Positions 42,814 to 52,523 are shown, counted from the stretch's first letter. The stretch: DNA of 64,000 bases from Maritimibacter alkaliphilus (GCF_019801605.1 NZ_JAHVIT010000011.1:1-64000); one strand, 5' to 3'. Program-made: numbers and translations. Notes: a model not told the origin generated them from the sequence alone.

Positions 42814-44118
42814 TTACCGCTTCAGGTTCACGGTTTCGTTCAGCATCTCGTCGACGGTGGTGATGATCTTGGCGTTCGAGGAGTAGGCGCGCTGGATCTG
42901 GATCAGGTCCGTCAGCTCTTCGGCGATGTCCACGTTGGAGGCTTCCAGCGTGTTGGAGACGATCGTCCCCGCGCTGCCGGTCCCCGCCGAGGAGAGCTTC
43001 ACCGAGCCGGAGTTCAGCGAGAGCACGAAGGCGTTGTTGTCGGTGGTCGTCAGCCCGTTGGGGTTGTCCACCTCGGCCAGCGGGATGTTGTAGAGCGCAC
43101 GGCGCACGCCGGTGTCGTAGACACCGTAGATGTCGCCGCTGTCGCTGATCTCGATCCGCGAGAGGTTGCCGGTCTCGGCGCCGTCGGCGGTGCTGCTCAG
43201 GCCGGTGTAATCGCCCGAGAACTGGGTCAGCCCGGTCAGGCTGTCCGGCGCGCCGAGGCTGATGTCGATGGTTTGCGGCGTGGTGGCGTTGTCGAGCGTG
43301 ACGGACATGACGCCGGTCACCGGGTCCACGGCGAAGGCCGCCGGGGCGACCGCGGTGGAGGTGACGTTGGTGTAGGAGGCCACGGAGCCGGCGGTGTCGC
43401 CGCTGTCGTTGAAGGCGACGGTGACGCTGCCGAGTTCCGTGCCGTCGTTGTCCGACACGGTCACTTCCCAGGTGTTGTCGGTCGCGGTCGGCTGCCACGA
43501 GAAGGTCAGGCGCTCTGCCTCGCCCAGCTGGGTGTAGTATTCGACCGACGTCACGTAGGGCGAGCCGGGTTCATCCAGCCCGGTGTCCTGCGAGGGCAGG
43601 TTGCCGGTGATGCCGATCTCGGCCGTGGCTTCACCCTGGATGGCGACGTCGGAGACGTTGATCGCCTCGAGGTCGTTGAACGAGGTCCGGTCCACGGCGC
43701 CGAGGTCACCGGTGTCGTCGTAGGCATAGCCGGAGAGGTAGAGGCCCGCCGCGTTCACGAGGTAGCCGTCCTCGTCGATGGTGAAGGACCCGGCGCGGGT
43801 CAGCATGTAGTCGTCGCCCGCGGGATCGGTGTTGTCCGAGACCACGAAGAAGCCGCTGCCGCTGATGCCGAGGTCGGTGGCGCTGTCGGTGGTGTTGAGC
43901 GAACCGGCCGAGTCGACCATGGTCCGCACCTCGGCGCGCACGCCCGACGCGGCCTCGCCGCCGGAGCTGCTGGTGGTCGTGGTGGTGATCATCTGCGCGA
44001 AGCTGCGGCGGTAGCCGTCGGTGCTCGCGTTGGCGATGTTGTAGGAGACCCGCGAAACGGCGGTGGAGTTTGCGAGCAGGCCGCTGACGCCGGACTGCAT
44101 TGCATTGGACATACTCAT
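42814..44118 (-). CDS. flgE: Flagellar hook protein FlgE
   Basis: Hook subunit, 434 aa from the ATG at 44118 (AGAGAGG upstream; the longer frame adds 13 unlikely residues). N-terminal SVSRVSYNIANASTDGYRRS, central Thr/Gly/Asp-rich domain, C-terminal VDIAEELTDLIQIQRAYSSN. The QMITTTTTSSSGGEA stretch (about 40-54) is a low-complexity loop. First gene of the flgE-flgK-flgL operon. Confidence 0.94.
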   Translation of the reverse strand: MSMSNAMQSGVSGLLANSTAVSRVSYNIANASTDGYRRSFAQMITTTTTSSSGGEAASGVRAEVRTMVDSAGSLNTTDSATDLGISGSGFFVVSDNTDPAGDDYMLTRAGSFTIDEDGYLVNAAGLYLSGYAYDDTGDLGAVDRTSFNDLEAINVSDVAIQGEATAEIGITGNLPSQDTGLDEPGSPYVTSVEYYTQLGEAERLTFSWQPTATDNTWEVTVSDNDGTELGSVTVAFNDSGDTAGSVASYTNVTSTAVAPAAFAVDPVTGVMSVTLDNATTPQTIDISLGAPDSLTGLTQFSGDYTGLSSTADGAETGNLSRIEISDSGDIYGVYDTGVRRALYNIPLAEVDNPNGLTTTDNNAFVLSLNSGSVKLSSAGTGSAGTIVSNTLEASNVDIAEELTDLIQIQRAYSSNAKIITTVDEMLNETVNLKR

Positions 44119-44207
44119 TTTCGGGGCCTCTCTCTGTGCTTTCTGCCTCGACCTCACCTTGCAAGATAGCAGGCCGACTTTTCTTCCCGGTTAAAGAATT
44201 GGTAATT

Positions 44208-44224
44208 TTCTCCTCAGAGGAGAA
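44208..44224. promoter_or_regulatory. 17-bp inverted repeat upstream of flgE
   Basis: TTCTCCTC A GAGGAGAA, perfect arms of 8 bp around a single base. With only one base between the arms it suits a dimeric DNA-binding protein better than an RNA hairpin. It lies 90 bp upstream of the flgE start and beyond the 3' end of the TPR gene. Confidence 0.45.
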
Positions 44225-44324
44225 TCTTGCAATTCTTGGGCGGGCTGGTGGTCAGTCAATGCGCAGATCCTTGGGCGGGTGTTGCGCGATGCTGGCCGGT
44301 GGTGCCCTGCGGCTGGCGCGGGCG

Positions 44325-46268
44325 TCAATTCGTGGCGCGGTTGAGCACGTCGAAGCGGTCCAGCGCCGTGGTGGCCCGGTTCACGCGGTTCTCGACCGTT
44401 TCGGTGCGCAGCGGCAGCAGGTCGGGCGCGGCCTCGGTCAGCGCGGCGGCGATCTCCGACCAGAGCGGGTGGCCCGCGAGGTCGGGATAGGCCTCGGCCA
44501 GGGCGCGGGTGCCGTCGAGATCACCGGTGCGATAGGTCGCCAGCACGAAGTTCAGCGTATCCGCCCCGCTGACCTGTTGCGGGAAATCGTCGTGCAACTG
44601 CTGGTAGGTCTGGCGCGCCTCGGCCCAGCGACCGCCGGCAAAGAGCGCCTCGCCCTTGATGCGCAGGTAGGTGGCGGAGGGGTTCTGAACATGGGTGTCC
44701 AGCACCGCCACCGTCTTTCCGGTGGCAGCGAAGATCTGCGCCTTGAGCATGTTCAGCCGGTCGAGGCGCGCCGCGTCCTCCAGCGAGAGCCCGTGTTCGA
44801 CCACCGCCAGTGACAGGTCATACTGGCCACCCTGAAGCAGCACCTCGGCCCGCTTCAGTTCGAGATCCGCCAGCCGGCCGGGATCGGGGTCAAGCACGCC
44901 TAGGTCCTGCCCGACGGCAAGGTAGTCGCGGGTGGTCTCGTATTCCTGCGCTGCGATCAGCGTCGCGCCGAGGCTTGCGAAGTGGTCGGCGTAGGACTCG
45001 GTCTGGAGGTCGTAGCCGGGGCTGAAGCGGAACAGTGGCGCGAGGCGGCGGTGCGCCTCCATGAATTTCGACAGGGTCAGGGTGCCCGCGGTGCCGTCGG
45101 CGTAAAGCGTGGCCAGCAGGCTGCGCGACTGCTGCCGGGCCAGGGCGGCCTGCGCGGTGTCGGGCAGCCGGGTCATCAGGTCGCCGAGCGTCGTCAGCGC
45201 CGCGACCCGGTCGCCAAGCTGCAACTGCAGGTCCGAGAGCCGTTGCAGCAGCGCCGCCGCATGGGCGTCGCCCTGCCAGAGGTAGCGCGCCTGCTCCATC
45301 AGCACGCGCGCGTCTTCGAGCGGCAGCGTCTGGGTGGCGAGGCCGAGGTCGATCAGCGCCATCCGCGCCCGGTGCGCCCAGAGATCATTGCCTTCGGAGG
45401 CCTTGGCGTAGCTGTCGAAGGCGGCGACGAAATCCTCGTCGAGCTCGGCCGTCTGGCCCATCAGGAAAGTCAGCGCGCTGCCGTCCTTCAGGCTCGCGTG
45501 GTGCTGGAACTCCGCGGCGAGGTCGCGGGCGTTCTCCCACTGGCCGGTGCGGATCGCCGTTTCCAGCAGGCCGGGCAGCACGATTTCGCGGAACGGCGCG
45601 GCAAAGCCGTGCAAACGCCGCTGTGCCGCGGCGAGATCGACACCCGCCGCCGCGTAATCTTCGCGCCGGATCGCCTCCAGCGCCTTGAAGAGCGGCTGAT
45701 CGGGCCAGCCGGCATGGGCCGGGTCCAGCAGGGCGCGCGCGTCATGGGGCAGTGCGGGGACATACGGGTCGATCAGGTCGAGCGCCAGCAACTGCGCCGC
45801 GCGGCGCGCATCATGGCCGGGCGCCAGCCGGGCGGGCAGCCCCTCCAGCAGCGAGCGGCCCTCGGGCGCCATGGCATGCGCGACATAGAAATCGCCAAGC
45901 GCCAGCACGGCGTTGGTGGCCTCGTCGGCGGTGTCGGCGGCGGACAGCCGCTGCATCAGGGCGCGGCGATCGCGCAGGAAACCCTCGCGCGCATAGGTCG
46001 TCAGGCGAAAGGCGGGTGGCAGCACCAGCGGCTCGGACTCGGCGGCCCCGGTGGCGGGTGCGGGCATGTCCTGCGATGTCTCGGGCGCCTCGGTTCCGGC
46101 CTCCGCGTGGAGGTCGATGTGGATCTCCGCCTCGGCGGCAGGCGCCTCATGTGCGGGATCAGCCGCAAGCAGCGCACCCGGAACCAGCGCCATGGCGGCG
46201 GCAAAGGTTAAGGATATGCAAACATTGCAGCTCAAGCCAGGCGAACTTTCCATGAAAGTACTTGCCAT
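44325..46268 (-). CDS. Periplasmic TPR-rich protein, possible MotC analogue
   Basis: 647-aa protein with a probable signal peptide (about 1-35) and an acidic Ala/Glu-rich segment (37-75). The rest is helical-repeat sequence (for example ALGDFYVAHAMAPEGRSLLE, GGQYDLSLAVVEHGLSLEDA, GRWAEARQTYQQL). I cannot assign it to a named family with certainty. Rhizobial MotC is a periplasmic helical motor protein of about 430 aa that needs MotE, and motE is present here, so a MotC-like role is a reasonable hypothesis. It is divergent from flgF. Confidence 0.65.
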   Translation of the reverse strand: MASTFMESSPGLSCNVCISLTFAAAMALVPGALLAADPAHEAPAAEAEIHIDLHAEAGTEAPETSQDMPAPATGAAESEPLVLPPAFRLTTYAREGFLRDRRALMQRLSAADTADEATNAVLALGDFYVAHAMAPEGRSLLEGLPARLAPGHDARRAAQLLALDLIDPYVPALPHDARALLDPAHAGWPDQPLFKALEAIRREDYAAAGVDLAAAQRRLHGFAAPFREIVLPGLLETAIRTGQWENARDLAAEFQHHASLKDGSALTFLMGQTAELDEDFVAAFDSYAKASEGNDLWAHRARMALIDLGLATQTLPLEDARVLMEQARYLWQGDAHAAALLQRLSDLQLQLGDRVAALTTLGDLMTRLPDTAQAALARQQSRSLLATLYADGTAGTLTLSKFMEAHRRLAPLFRFSPGYDLQTESYADHFASLGATLIAAQEYETTRDYLAVGQDLGVLDPDPGRLADLELKRAEVLLQGGQYDLSLAVVEHGLSLEDAARLDRLNMLKAQIFAATGKTVAVLDTHVQNPSATYLRIKGEALFAGGRWAEARQTYQQLHDDFPQQVSGADTLNFVLATYRTGDLDGTRALAEAYPDLAGHPLWSEIAAALTEAAPDLLPLRTETVENRVNRATTALDRFDVLNRATN

Positions 46269-46273
46269 ATGAT

Positions 46274-46319
46274 AGAATAAGCCACAGAATAAGCAAGTAG
46301 AGATGTTCCTACTTCATCG
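46274..46319. promoter_or_regulatory. Divergent control region with repeated 9-mer
   Basis: AGAATAAGC occurs at 46274-46282 and 46286-46294 (12-bp period). It is followed by AAGTAG...CTACTT, a 6-bp inverted repeat beginning at 46295. These lie between the TPR gene and flgF. The CAAGTAGAG core resembles the TCAAGTATA motif of other flagellar promoters. Confidence 0.45.
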
Positions 46320-46357
46320 CCATTTGGCAAGGTCACAAGCAGAGGCTTCGGTGCGAC

Positions 46358-47116
46358 ATGGATAACTCAACGTACGTTGCGCTATCTCTGGCACAGGCCA
46401 TGCGGCGCGACATGGACGTGACAGCGAACAACATCGCGAACGCGAACACCTCCGGCTTCAAGACCGAGCGGATCGTCTTCGACAGCGTGCTGTTCAAGGA
46501 CGCGGGCCTCGACGTGCGGGACACGACGAACTTCGTGCTCGACCGGGGATCCTACCTCGACGAGTCCCAGGGCGCGATCACCAACACCGGCAACCCGCTG
46601 GACTTCGCGCTCGAGGGCGACGGCTGGTTCGCCTACGAGACGCAGGACGGCCGCACCGCCTATGGCCGGGACGGGCGTTTCACGCTGGATGCGCAGGGCA
46701 ACCTCGTGACGCTGAGCGGCGCGCAGGTGCTGGACGTGGGCGGTGGCAACATCGCCATCCCGCCCGACGCGGGCCAGCTGGTCGTGTCGCGTGACGGGTC
46801 GATCTCGACCCTTGCGGGGGATGCGTTGGGGCAACTCGGCGTGTTCAACCTGCCAGACCTGCAGGCCTACGAGCGGATCGGGAACAACATGCTGGCCGCG
46901 CCCGAGGGCGAAGCCGGCGCGGGCCTCATGCCAGCCGAGCTGGATGAGACCACGCAGATCGTGCAGGGCTCGATCGAGAACAGCAACGTCCAGCCCGTGG
47001 TCGAGATGACCCGGATGATCCAGGTCCAGCAGGCCTATGACCGGGCGATCAAGCTGATGAACACCGAGGACGATCTGCGCAAGGACATGCTGCAGCGTCT
47101 CGGACGGATCACGTAA
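46358..47116 (+). CDS. flgF: Proximal rod protein FlgF
   Basis: 252-aa rod protein: N-terminal AQAMRRDMDVTANNIANANT, C-terminal SNVQPVVEMTRMIQVQQAYD. FALEGDGWFAYETQDG and YGRDGRFTLDAQGNLVT mark the FlgF/FlgG core. First gene of flgF-flgG-flgA-flgH. Confidence 0.94.
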   Translation: MDNSTYVALSLAQAMRRDMDVTANNIANANTSGFKTERIVFDSVLFKDAGLDVRDTTNFVLDRGSYLDESQGAITNTGNPLDFALEGDGWFAYETQDGRTAYGRDGRFTLDAQGNLVTLSGAQVLDVGGGNIAIPPDAGQLVVSRDGSISTLAGDALGQLGVFNLPDLQAYERIGNNMLAAPEGEAGAGLMPAELDETTQIVQGSIENSNVQPVVEMTRMIQVQQAYDRAIKLMNTEDDLRKDMLQRLGRIT

Positions 47117-47137
47117 CGGCGCAAAGGGAACCTCCTC

Positions 47138-47923
47138 ATGAAAGCACTTGGTATCGCCGCGACGGGCATGCTGGCCCAGCAGACCAACGTCGACGTGATC
47201 TCGAACAACATCGCGAACGCCAACACCACCGGCTTCAAGTCGAGCCGCGCCGCGTTTCAGGACCTGATCTACGAGAGCCTTGAACGCGAGGGCGCACTGA
47301 CCGCTGAGGATGGCAGCTCGCGGCCGACGGGCGTCGACATCGGGCTCGGCGTGCAGACCGCGGGCACCGTGCGGCTGAACACGCAGGGCGGCCTCGTGGG
47401 GACCGAGAACCAGACCGACGTCGCCATCGACGGCAAGGGGTTCTTCGTGGTCAACCTGCCCGACGGCAACCAGGCCTATACCCGCGACGGCGCCTTCCAG
47501 CTCTCCGCCGAGGGCGAGCTGGTGAACTTCCAGGGCTTCCAGATCGACCCGGGCGTCGTGGTGCCGGACAACACCGTCTCGATCTCGATCAGCGCCACGG
47601 GCACCGTGTCGGCCTATGTCGAGGATGATCCCGTGCCGGTGGAACTGGGCCAACTGACCATGGCGACCTTCGTCAACGAGGGCGGCATGAAGGCCATGGG
47701 CAACAACATGATGATGGCCACCGTCGCCTCGGGTGATCCGGTGCTGGGGAATGCCGGTGATGCGGGCTATGGCCTGCTGCACCAGGGCTACCTCGAACAG
47801 TCGAACGTGAACATCATCCAGCAGATCACCGATCTGATCTCGGCGCAGCGGGCCTACGAGATGAACTCGAAGGCGATCGAGACCGCCGACCAGATGCTCT
47901 CCACGGCGAACCAGATCAAATGA
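47138..47923 (+). CDS. flgG: Distal rod protein FlgG
   Basis: 261 aa, standard length. N-terminal ALGIAATGMLAQQTNVDVIS, then LQTAGTVRLNTQGG-type and C-terminal SNVNIIQQITDLISAQRAYE. ATGA overlap with flgA shows co-translation. Confidence 0.96.
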   Translation: MKALGIAATGMLAQQTNVDVISNNIANANTTGFKSSRAAFQDLIYESLEREGALTAEDGSSRPTGVDIGLGVQTAGTVRLNTQGGLVGTENQTDVAIDGKGFFVVNLPDGNQAYTRDGAFQLSAEGELVNFQGFQIDPGVVVPDNTVSISISATGTVSAYVEDDPVPVELGQLTMATFVNEGGMKAMGNNMMMATVASGDPVLGNAGDAGYGLLHQGYLEQSNVNIIQQITDLISAQRAYEMNSKAIETADQMLSTANQIK

Positions 47924-48615
47924 CCCGCCTGCTCGCCGCCCTCCTCCTCTCGCTCGCCGCCGCTCCGGCGATGGCTGCGACCACCGGGGCCGAACCGGTG
48001 GCGCAGGTCGCCACCGCCGACCTGTCCGAGCTGGTCGAGGAAAAGGCGCGCGACACCTACGGCCCGACCTTCCCGTCGAACGGCCGCATCACGATCTCCT
48101 TCCAGACCGACAAGCCCGAGAATGCGGTCATGTTCTCCGGCTTCTGGATGGATACCTCGACCGGGCAGTTCGTCGCCGATGTGGTGCGCACCAACGGTCC
48201 CGTCGTGCGGATCGCCGGCCTCGCCATCGTCATGGTCGACGTGCCTGTGCCTGCCCGCCGCATGATGCCGGACGAGATCCTCCGCCCCGGCGACCTGCAA
48301 ACGATCGAGATGCCCTTCGCCCGCGTCGGCACCTTCGCCGTCACCGATATTGCCGAGCTCGAAGGCATGCAGGTGCGCCGGATGCTGCCGCAGGGCCGCC
48401 CGGTGATGGTCCAGTCGGTCATGCAGCCGCTGGTCGTCGGCCGCGGCGACAAGGTCTCGATCCGCTACACTGACGGCAAGCTGGCGCTGTCCGCCCCCGG
48501 CCGCGCGCTTCAGGACGCCCACCGCGGGCAGGAACTGCGCATCGTCAATCTCGTGTCCAACACCTCGCTGACCGGCACTGCCACCGGCGAGGGCATCGTG
48601 GAGGTCACCCGATGA
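47920..48615 (+). CDS. flgA: P-ring chaperone FlgA
   Basis: 231-aa periplasmic protein with signal peptide (1-19, ending AMA). The C-terminal SAF-like domain holds ARRMMPDEILRPGDLQTIEM-type, LEGMQVRRMLPQGRPV and the ending VNLVSNTSLTGTATGEGIVEV-type segment, as expected for the FlgI assembly chaperone. Overlaps flgG and flgH by four bases each. Confidence 0.92.
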   Translation: MTRLLAALLLSLAAAPAMAATTGAEPVAQVATADLSELVEEKARDTYGPTFPSNGRITISFQTDKPENAVMFSGFWMDTSTGQFVADVVRTNGPVVRIAGLAIVMVDVPVPARRMMPDEILRPGDLQTIEMPFARVGTFAVTDIAELEGMQVRRMLPQGRPVMVQSVMQPLVVGRGDKVSIRYTDGKLALSAPGRALQDAHRGQELRIVNLVSNTSLTGTATGEGIVEVTR

Positions 48616-49370
48616 AATCCGTCCCCCTTACCCTCGTCGCCCTCACCGGCCTGCTGGCCGGCTGCGGCACCTCGCCCTTCAACCGCGACCCGGAGGTTTC
48701 CTCGATCGGGTTCAGCGCCGGCGACATGGCCGAGACCTCGACCGTCTCGGTCCCCATGCCCCCGGCCGACCCGCCGCGCATCATGGAGCGCGCCGAGGGC
48801 GCCTCGCTCTGGCAGCGCGGCAGCGACGGCTTCTTCGCGGATCAGCGGGCCTCACGGGTGGGCGACATCCTGACCATCATGATCGAGATCGAGGACGAGG
48901 CGAGCCTGCGGAACGCCACCGAGCGCGAGCGCGAGGGCGGCGGCTCCATCGGCTTCCCGTCGTTCTTCGGCTATGGCACCCAGATCGACAAGATCCTGCC
49001 CGGCGTCGACGAAAGCGACCTGCCGAGCGGCGACAACATCGTCGATATCACCTCCGGAACCAGCGCTTCGGGCAGCGGGACGATCGACCGGAACGAATCC
49101 ATCAGCCTGAAGGTGGCCGCGCTTGTCGTGCAGATGCTGCCGAACGGAAATATGGTTGTCGCGGGGCGCCAGGAGGTGAAGGTCAACCAGGAGTTGCGCG
49201 AGCTCCGGGTTGCCGGGATCATCCGTCCGCAGGACGTTCAGATGGATAACACCATAGATTATGACAAGATCGCCGAGGCGCGCATCACATATGGTGGTCG
49301 TGGCCAGCTGACGCGGCAGACGCAGCGCAGTTACGGCGAGGACGCAATGGACATCATCCTGCCGTATTAA
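48612..49370 (+). CDS. flgH: Outer-membrane L-ring lipoprotein FlgH
   Basis: 252-aa lipoprotein: signal sequence with lipobox LLAGC (Cys near residue 18). SLWQRGSDGFFADQRASRVG-type and GDILTIMIEIEDEASLRNAT-type segments and the C-terminal VAGIIRPQDVQMDNTIDYDK are FlgH hallmarks. Completes the L ring. Confidence 0.95.
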   Translation: MKSVPLTLVALTGLLAGCGTSPFNRDPEVSSIGFSAGDMAETSTVSVPMPPADPPRIMERAEGASLWQRGSDGFFADQRASRVGDILTIMIEIEDEASLRNATEREREGGGSIGFPSFFGYGTQIDKILPGVDESDLPSGDNIVDITSGTSASGSGTIDRNESISLKVAALVVQMLPNGNMVVAGRQEVKVNQELRELRVAGIIRPQDVQMDNTIDYDKIAEARITYGGRGQLTRQTQRSYGEDAMDIILPY

Positions 49371-49455
49371 ATCCGGGTATCGCCCCAATCGCACGGAATT
49401 TTCGCCGGATTCGCCTCCCATAACGGATCGGGAGTGAACGAATAAGAGCGGTGCG

Positions 49456-50127
49456 ATGAAGAAATCCCTTTTGATGATGGCCGCCGTGCCGGTCCTGAGC
49501 CTTGGCGCGGGATACGGCATCGGCATGGTCATGAAGCCTAAGCCAGCCGAGGCGGCCCTCTCCGTCGAGGATGACGGCCACGCCGACCCGGCTGCGCAGG
49601 ACGAGGGCCACGGATCCGTGCCGGCGGACAGCCATGGCGCCAAGCCCGCTGCGGACCACGCGGCAGACCCCGGCGTGCACGGCAAGGTTCAGGACACCCC
49701 CCACGAGGCCCTGCGGGCCACGGAGGAGCACGCCGACGCCGGTGTGACCATGACCGACGGCAAGCCGCGCCAGCCCTCGCTGAGCAAGGCACGCATGGTC
49801 ACGGATCCGAAGGTCGTGACCCTCGGCAAGATGACGATCCCGGTCTACAAGCCCGCCAGCGTGACCTACGTGGTTGCCGATTTCGGCATCGCCATGTCGG
49901 ATCCGCAGATGGCCACGAAATACCGCATCGCCGAGAACGCGACGCGGCTGCGGGATGCGATCCTCACCTCGATGATGGCGGCGGCGGAAGGCCCGATCCT
50001 GGCCGGCTCCGCGATCGACAGCGACAAGCTGGCGGCGCGGCTGAAGGAAGATCTCCAGCCGCAGTTCGCCTCGGTCGAGGATGTGCTGTTCCTCACCCTC
50101 TTCAAGCAGGATGTGCCGCGCAGCTGA
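49456..50127 (+). CDS. FliL-like protein, second copy
   Basis: 223-aa protein with an N-terminal membrane helix (about 4-24), a long His/Ala/Asp-rich linker (35-100) and a C-terminal domain whose pattern (VTYVVADFGIAMSDPQ, ENATRLRDAILTSMM, LKEDLQPQFASVEDVLFLTL) follows FliL, ending in the family-like FKQD. It is shorter and more diverged than the fliL at 29.3 kb. It follows flgH by 85 bases in the same direction. A stator-associated partner of FliL is the natural guess. Confidence 0.6.
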   Translation: MKKSLLMMAAVPVLSLGAGYGIGMVMKPKPAEAALSVEDDGHADPAAQDEGHGSVPADSHGAKPAADHAADPGVHGKVQDTPHEALRATEEHADAGVTMTDGKPRQPSLSKARMVTDPKVVTLGKMTIPVYKPASVTYVVADFGIAMSDPQMATKYRIAENATRLRDAILTSMMAAAEGPILAGSAIDSDKLAARLKEDLQPQFASVEDVLFLTLFKQDVPRS

Positions 50128-50142
50128 CCTGCGCCGCACCGC

Positions 50143-50808
50143 TCACTCCATGGCGAGGATATTGGCCGAAGTATTGGTCTCGCCACTGCGCAGCAGCAGC
50201 TGCGACAGGCCGTTGGTATAGGTGATGCCCTCGACGCCCGTGGTGGCGTAGGTCGCCGCCCCGACACTTTCGCCCGCCGCATCCTCGGCCACGATCTGCA
50301 CCGTGAACGTGTCGTCCGGCACCGGCAGGCCGGTGCTGTCGGTCCCGTCCCAGGTCACGCCGGTCATCGTTCCGGCGGCCGTGTCGAGCCCGGTGAACTC
50401 CTTCACGAGCGTCCCGTCCGAGGCATAGACCTGCGCGCTCACCGTGGCGGCGGTGTCTTCCAACTCGTAGAAGAAGCTTGCCTCGCTGTCGATCAGCTCG
50501 ACCTGGTCGGTGGCGATGGTGACCTCGTGGCCCACGAAGCTGAGATCGTTCAGCACCGCCGCGGTGGCCACCTGCCCGCCGATATTCTCCAGATGAGCGT
50601 TGGTGATGATCTGCTGCTCGACCGAGGAGAGCTGCGCCAGCTGGCTGACGAAGGTCGAACTGTCCATCGGTTCCAGCGGGTCCTGGTTCGCGACCTGCGC
50701 CGTCAGCAGCTGGAGGAAGCTGTTGTAGTCGCTCGACAGCGTGTTCATCGAGGAGGTCGCCGTGGCGGTCGATGCGGTGGCGGCGGTGATCGCCGTTTCG
50801 ATGGTCAT
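50143..50808 (-). CDS. flgD: Hook-cap protein FlgD
   Basis: 221-aa hook scaffold. The conserved N-terminal signature is SDYNSFLQLLTAQVANQDPLEPMDSSTFVSQLAQLSSVEQ (about 25-65). The C-terminal FlgD Ig/tudor part contains TMTGVTWDGTDSTGLPVPDD. Convergent with the FliL-like gene and 16 bases after fliK. Confidence 0.95.
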   Translation of the reverse strand: MTIETAITAATASTATATSSMNTLSSDYNSFLQLLTAQVANQDPLEPMDSSTFVSQLAQLSSVEQQIITNAHLENIGGQVATAAVLNDLSFVGHEVTIATDQVELIDSEASFFYELEDTAATVSAQVYASDGTLVKEFTGLDTAAGTMTGVTWDGTDSTGLPVPDDTFTVQIVAEDAAGESVGAATYATTGVEGITYTNGLSQLLLRSGETNTSANILAME

Positions 50809-50824
50809 GGGCGCGTCTCCGGTG

Positions 50825-52510
50825 TCAGGTCAGGATATCCACGCGGCCCGGGCCGAGCGTGGGGGTGTAAGCTGTGGGGGCGCTGTCCTCGACGGTCTCT
50901 TCCGTTTCGGTCATGCGCCCGGTGAGGGGCTGGCCGGGGCCGTCCGGGGCAAAGCCCTGCCCGCGGCTCTCGCCCTGGCCGTAGTCTTCGAGGTTCAGGC
51001 TGCCGCCGCCCATCTGCACGCCACTGTCGCGCAGCAGGTTGGTCAGCAGCTCCCGGTCGGCGCGCAGGGCGCTCAGCACCTGCGGATTGTCCGAGCGCAG
51101 CGTGATGTTCAGGTCGCCGTCCTTGGTCGGGCTCAACTCGACCTGGATGCGGCCGAGGTCCTGCGTGCGCACCTCGATGCGGGTGCTGCCGTCCTGCAGC
51201 ACCTGGCCGCGCAGGGCCTGCGCCACGGTTGAGGTGACCTGCGTGTAGCTCTGCATCGGCGCGGGCGTCTGGACCCGGTCGGCGGCAAGCATCTCGGTCC
51301 CCATGGGGGCCAGCCGGTTCAGTAACGCGCCGAAGCTGTCGGCGCCCTGCACGGGCTGCATCAGCAGCGGGGTATCGGGGCTGTCGCTGTCCTTGGCCGT
51401 CTCCAGCGTGGCGGCGCCCGCGGGCGTCGCGGCGGTCACGGCAAGCGTGGCCTCGCCCTTCGCGATGGCATCGAGGGCAAGTTCCGTATCGGCAGCCGCG
51501 GCCTCCTCCGACGTGCCCTCGACCGTGGCGCCGTCGCGCAGCATCGCGGCGTATCCGCCCTGCCGACCCGCCCCGCTGGCAGGCCCCGTCACGGGGCGCA
51601 GCAGGGCTTCGAGCGTGGGCAGATCAGGCACCGCACGGGCGGATGCCGTGGCGGGTTGTGCCTCCGGCTCGCTTGCGGCGGTGGACTGCCGTGCCTGTGC
51701 GGCGGTGGCAGTCGCAGGTGCTGAGATGCCTGCGAAGGTCTGAGCCTCCGCGGTCATTTCGGTGCGAGCAGACGCGGTTGTCTCGGCCTGCGCGGGCAAG
51801 GCGCCCGCCTCCGTGGTGACAGCCGCGGTGGGGGCCTCGGAGGTCCGCGCCGGGGCCGTCGGGTCCGATGCCGCGGAAGACAGGGGTGCAGGGGATTCAG
51901 CCGCAGAGGAGGTCTCTGCGCTCTCGTCCACCACCGGGGGGGCGCCTGCCTCACCCGCTGCCGGCGCGCCATCGGCATCAAGGGTCTCCATGCCCTCCGC
52001 GTCCAGGCTCTCCGGTGCAATACTTGCCGCGACGGCCTGCGGCAGGCCCGCGAGCTCCGGCAGCGCGGCCATCACTGCGGCGACATCCACGCTGCCGTCC
52101 TCCGCGAGAAAGGCCGCGGGATCGAGGCCCTCACGGGCCGCGGCAAAGGTGGCGGCGTGCTGCGTGCCCGCCTCGGCGTCATAGGCCTCCAGCGCCGTGC
52201 CGATGCGCTCAAGGACCGCGTCGCGCTGTTCTGTCGCCGTTTCGGTCCCGGTGGAGGGCTCGGCGCCCTCGCCTGCCGGGGTGTCCGCGTAGGAAAGGAT
52301 ATCGCTCAGAGCGGCCCGCAGGTCGGACTCGGCGGTGGTGTCCTCGGGCGTCTCCTCGGCGGCGGGGGCGTCCAGATCGGCGCCCTCGGTGCGCGCGGCC
52401 ACGGCCGACAGCAGCGCGGCGAAGCGCGCGCCGCCCTCGGTCAGCGCGCCCTGTACGGGGCCGCCCGTCGGTGCCATCTTGAAATCCGAAACCCGGACAC
52501 TCTCTACCAT
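50825..52510 (-). CDS. fliK: Hook-length control protein FliK
   Basis: 561-aa molecular ruler. The first 400 residues are Ala/Glu/Thr/Pro-rich, low complexity and probably disordered. The conserved C-terminal domain (about 430-525) contains TRIEVRTQDLGRIQVELSPT and LSALRADRELLTNLLRDSG. It precedes flgD and follows the sigma-factor gene by 13 bases. FlhB, its switch partner, is at 1.3 kb. Confidence 0.92.
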   Translation of the reverse strand: MVESVRVSDFKMAPTGGPVQGALTEGGARFAALLSAVAARTEGADLDAPAAEETPEDTTAESDLRAALSDILSYADTPAGEGAEPSTGTETATEQRDAVLERIGTALEAYDAEAGTQHAATFAAAREGLDPAAFLAEDGSVDVAAVMAALPELAGLPQAVAASIAPESLDAEGMETLDADGAPAAGEAGAPPVVDESAETSSAAESPAPLSSAASDPTAPARTSEAPTAAVTTEAGALPAQAETTASARTEMTAEAQTFAGISAPATATAAQARQSTAASEPEAQPATASARAVPDLPTLEALLRPVTGPASGAGRQGGYAAMLRDGATVEGTSEEAAAADTELALDAIAKGEATLAVTAATPAGAATLETAKDSDSPDTPLLMQPVQGADSFGALLNRLAPMGTEMLAADRVQTPAPMQSYTQVTSTVAQALRGQVLQDGSTRIEVRTQDLGRIQVELSPTKDGDLNITLRSDNPQVLSALRADRELLTNLLRDSGVQMGGGSLNLEDYGQGESRGQGFAPDGPGQPLTGRMTETEETVEDSAPTAYTPTLGPGRVDILT

Positions 52511-52523
52511 CGTCTTGTTATCC

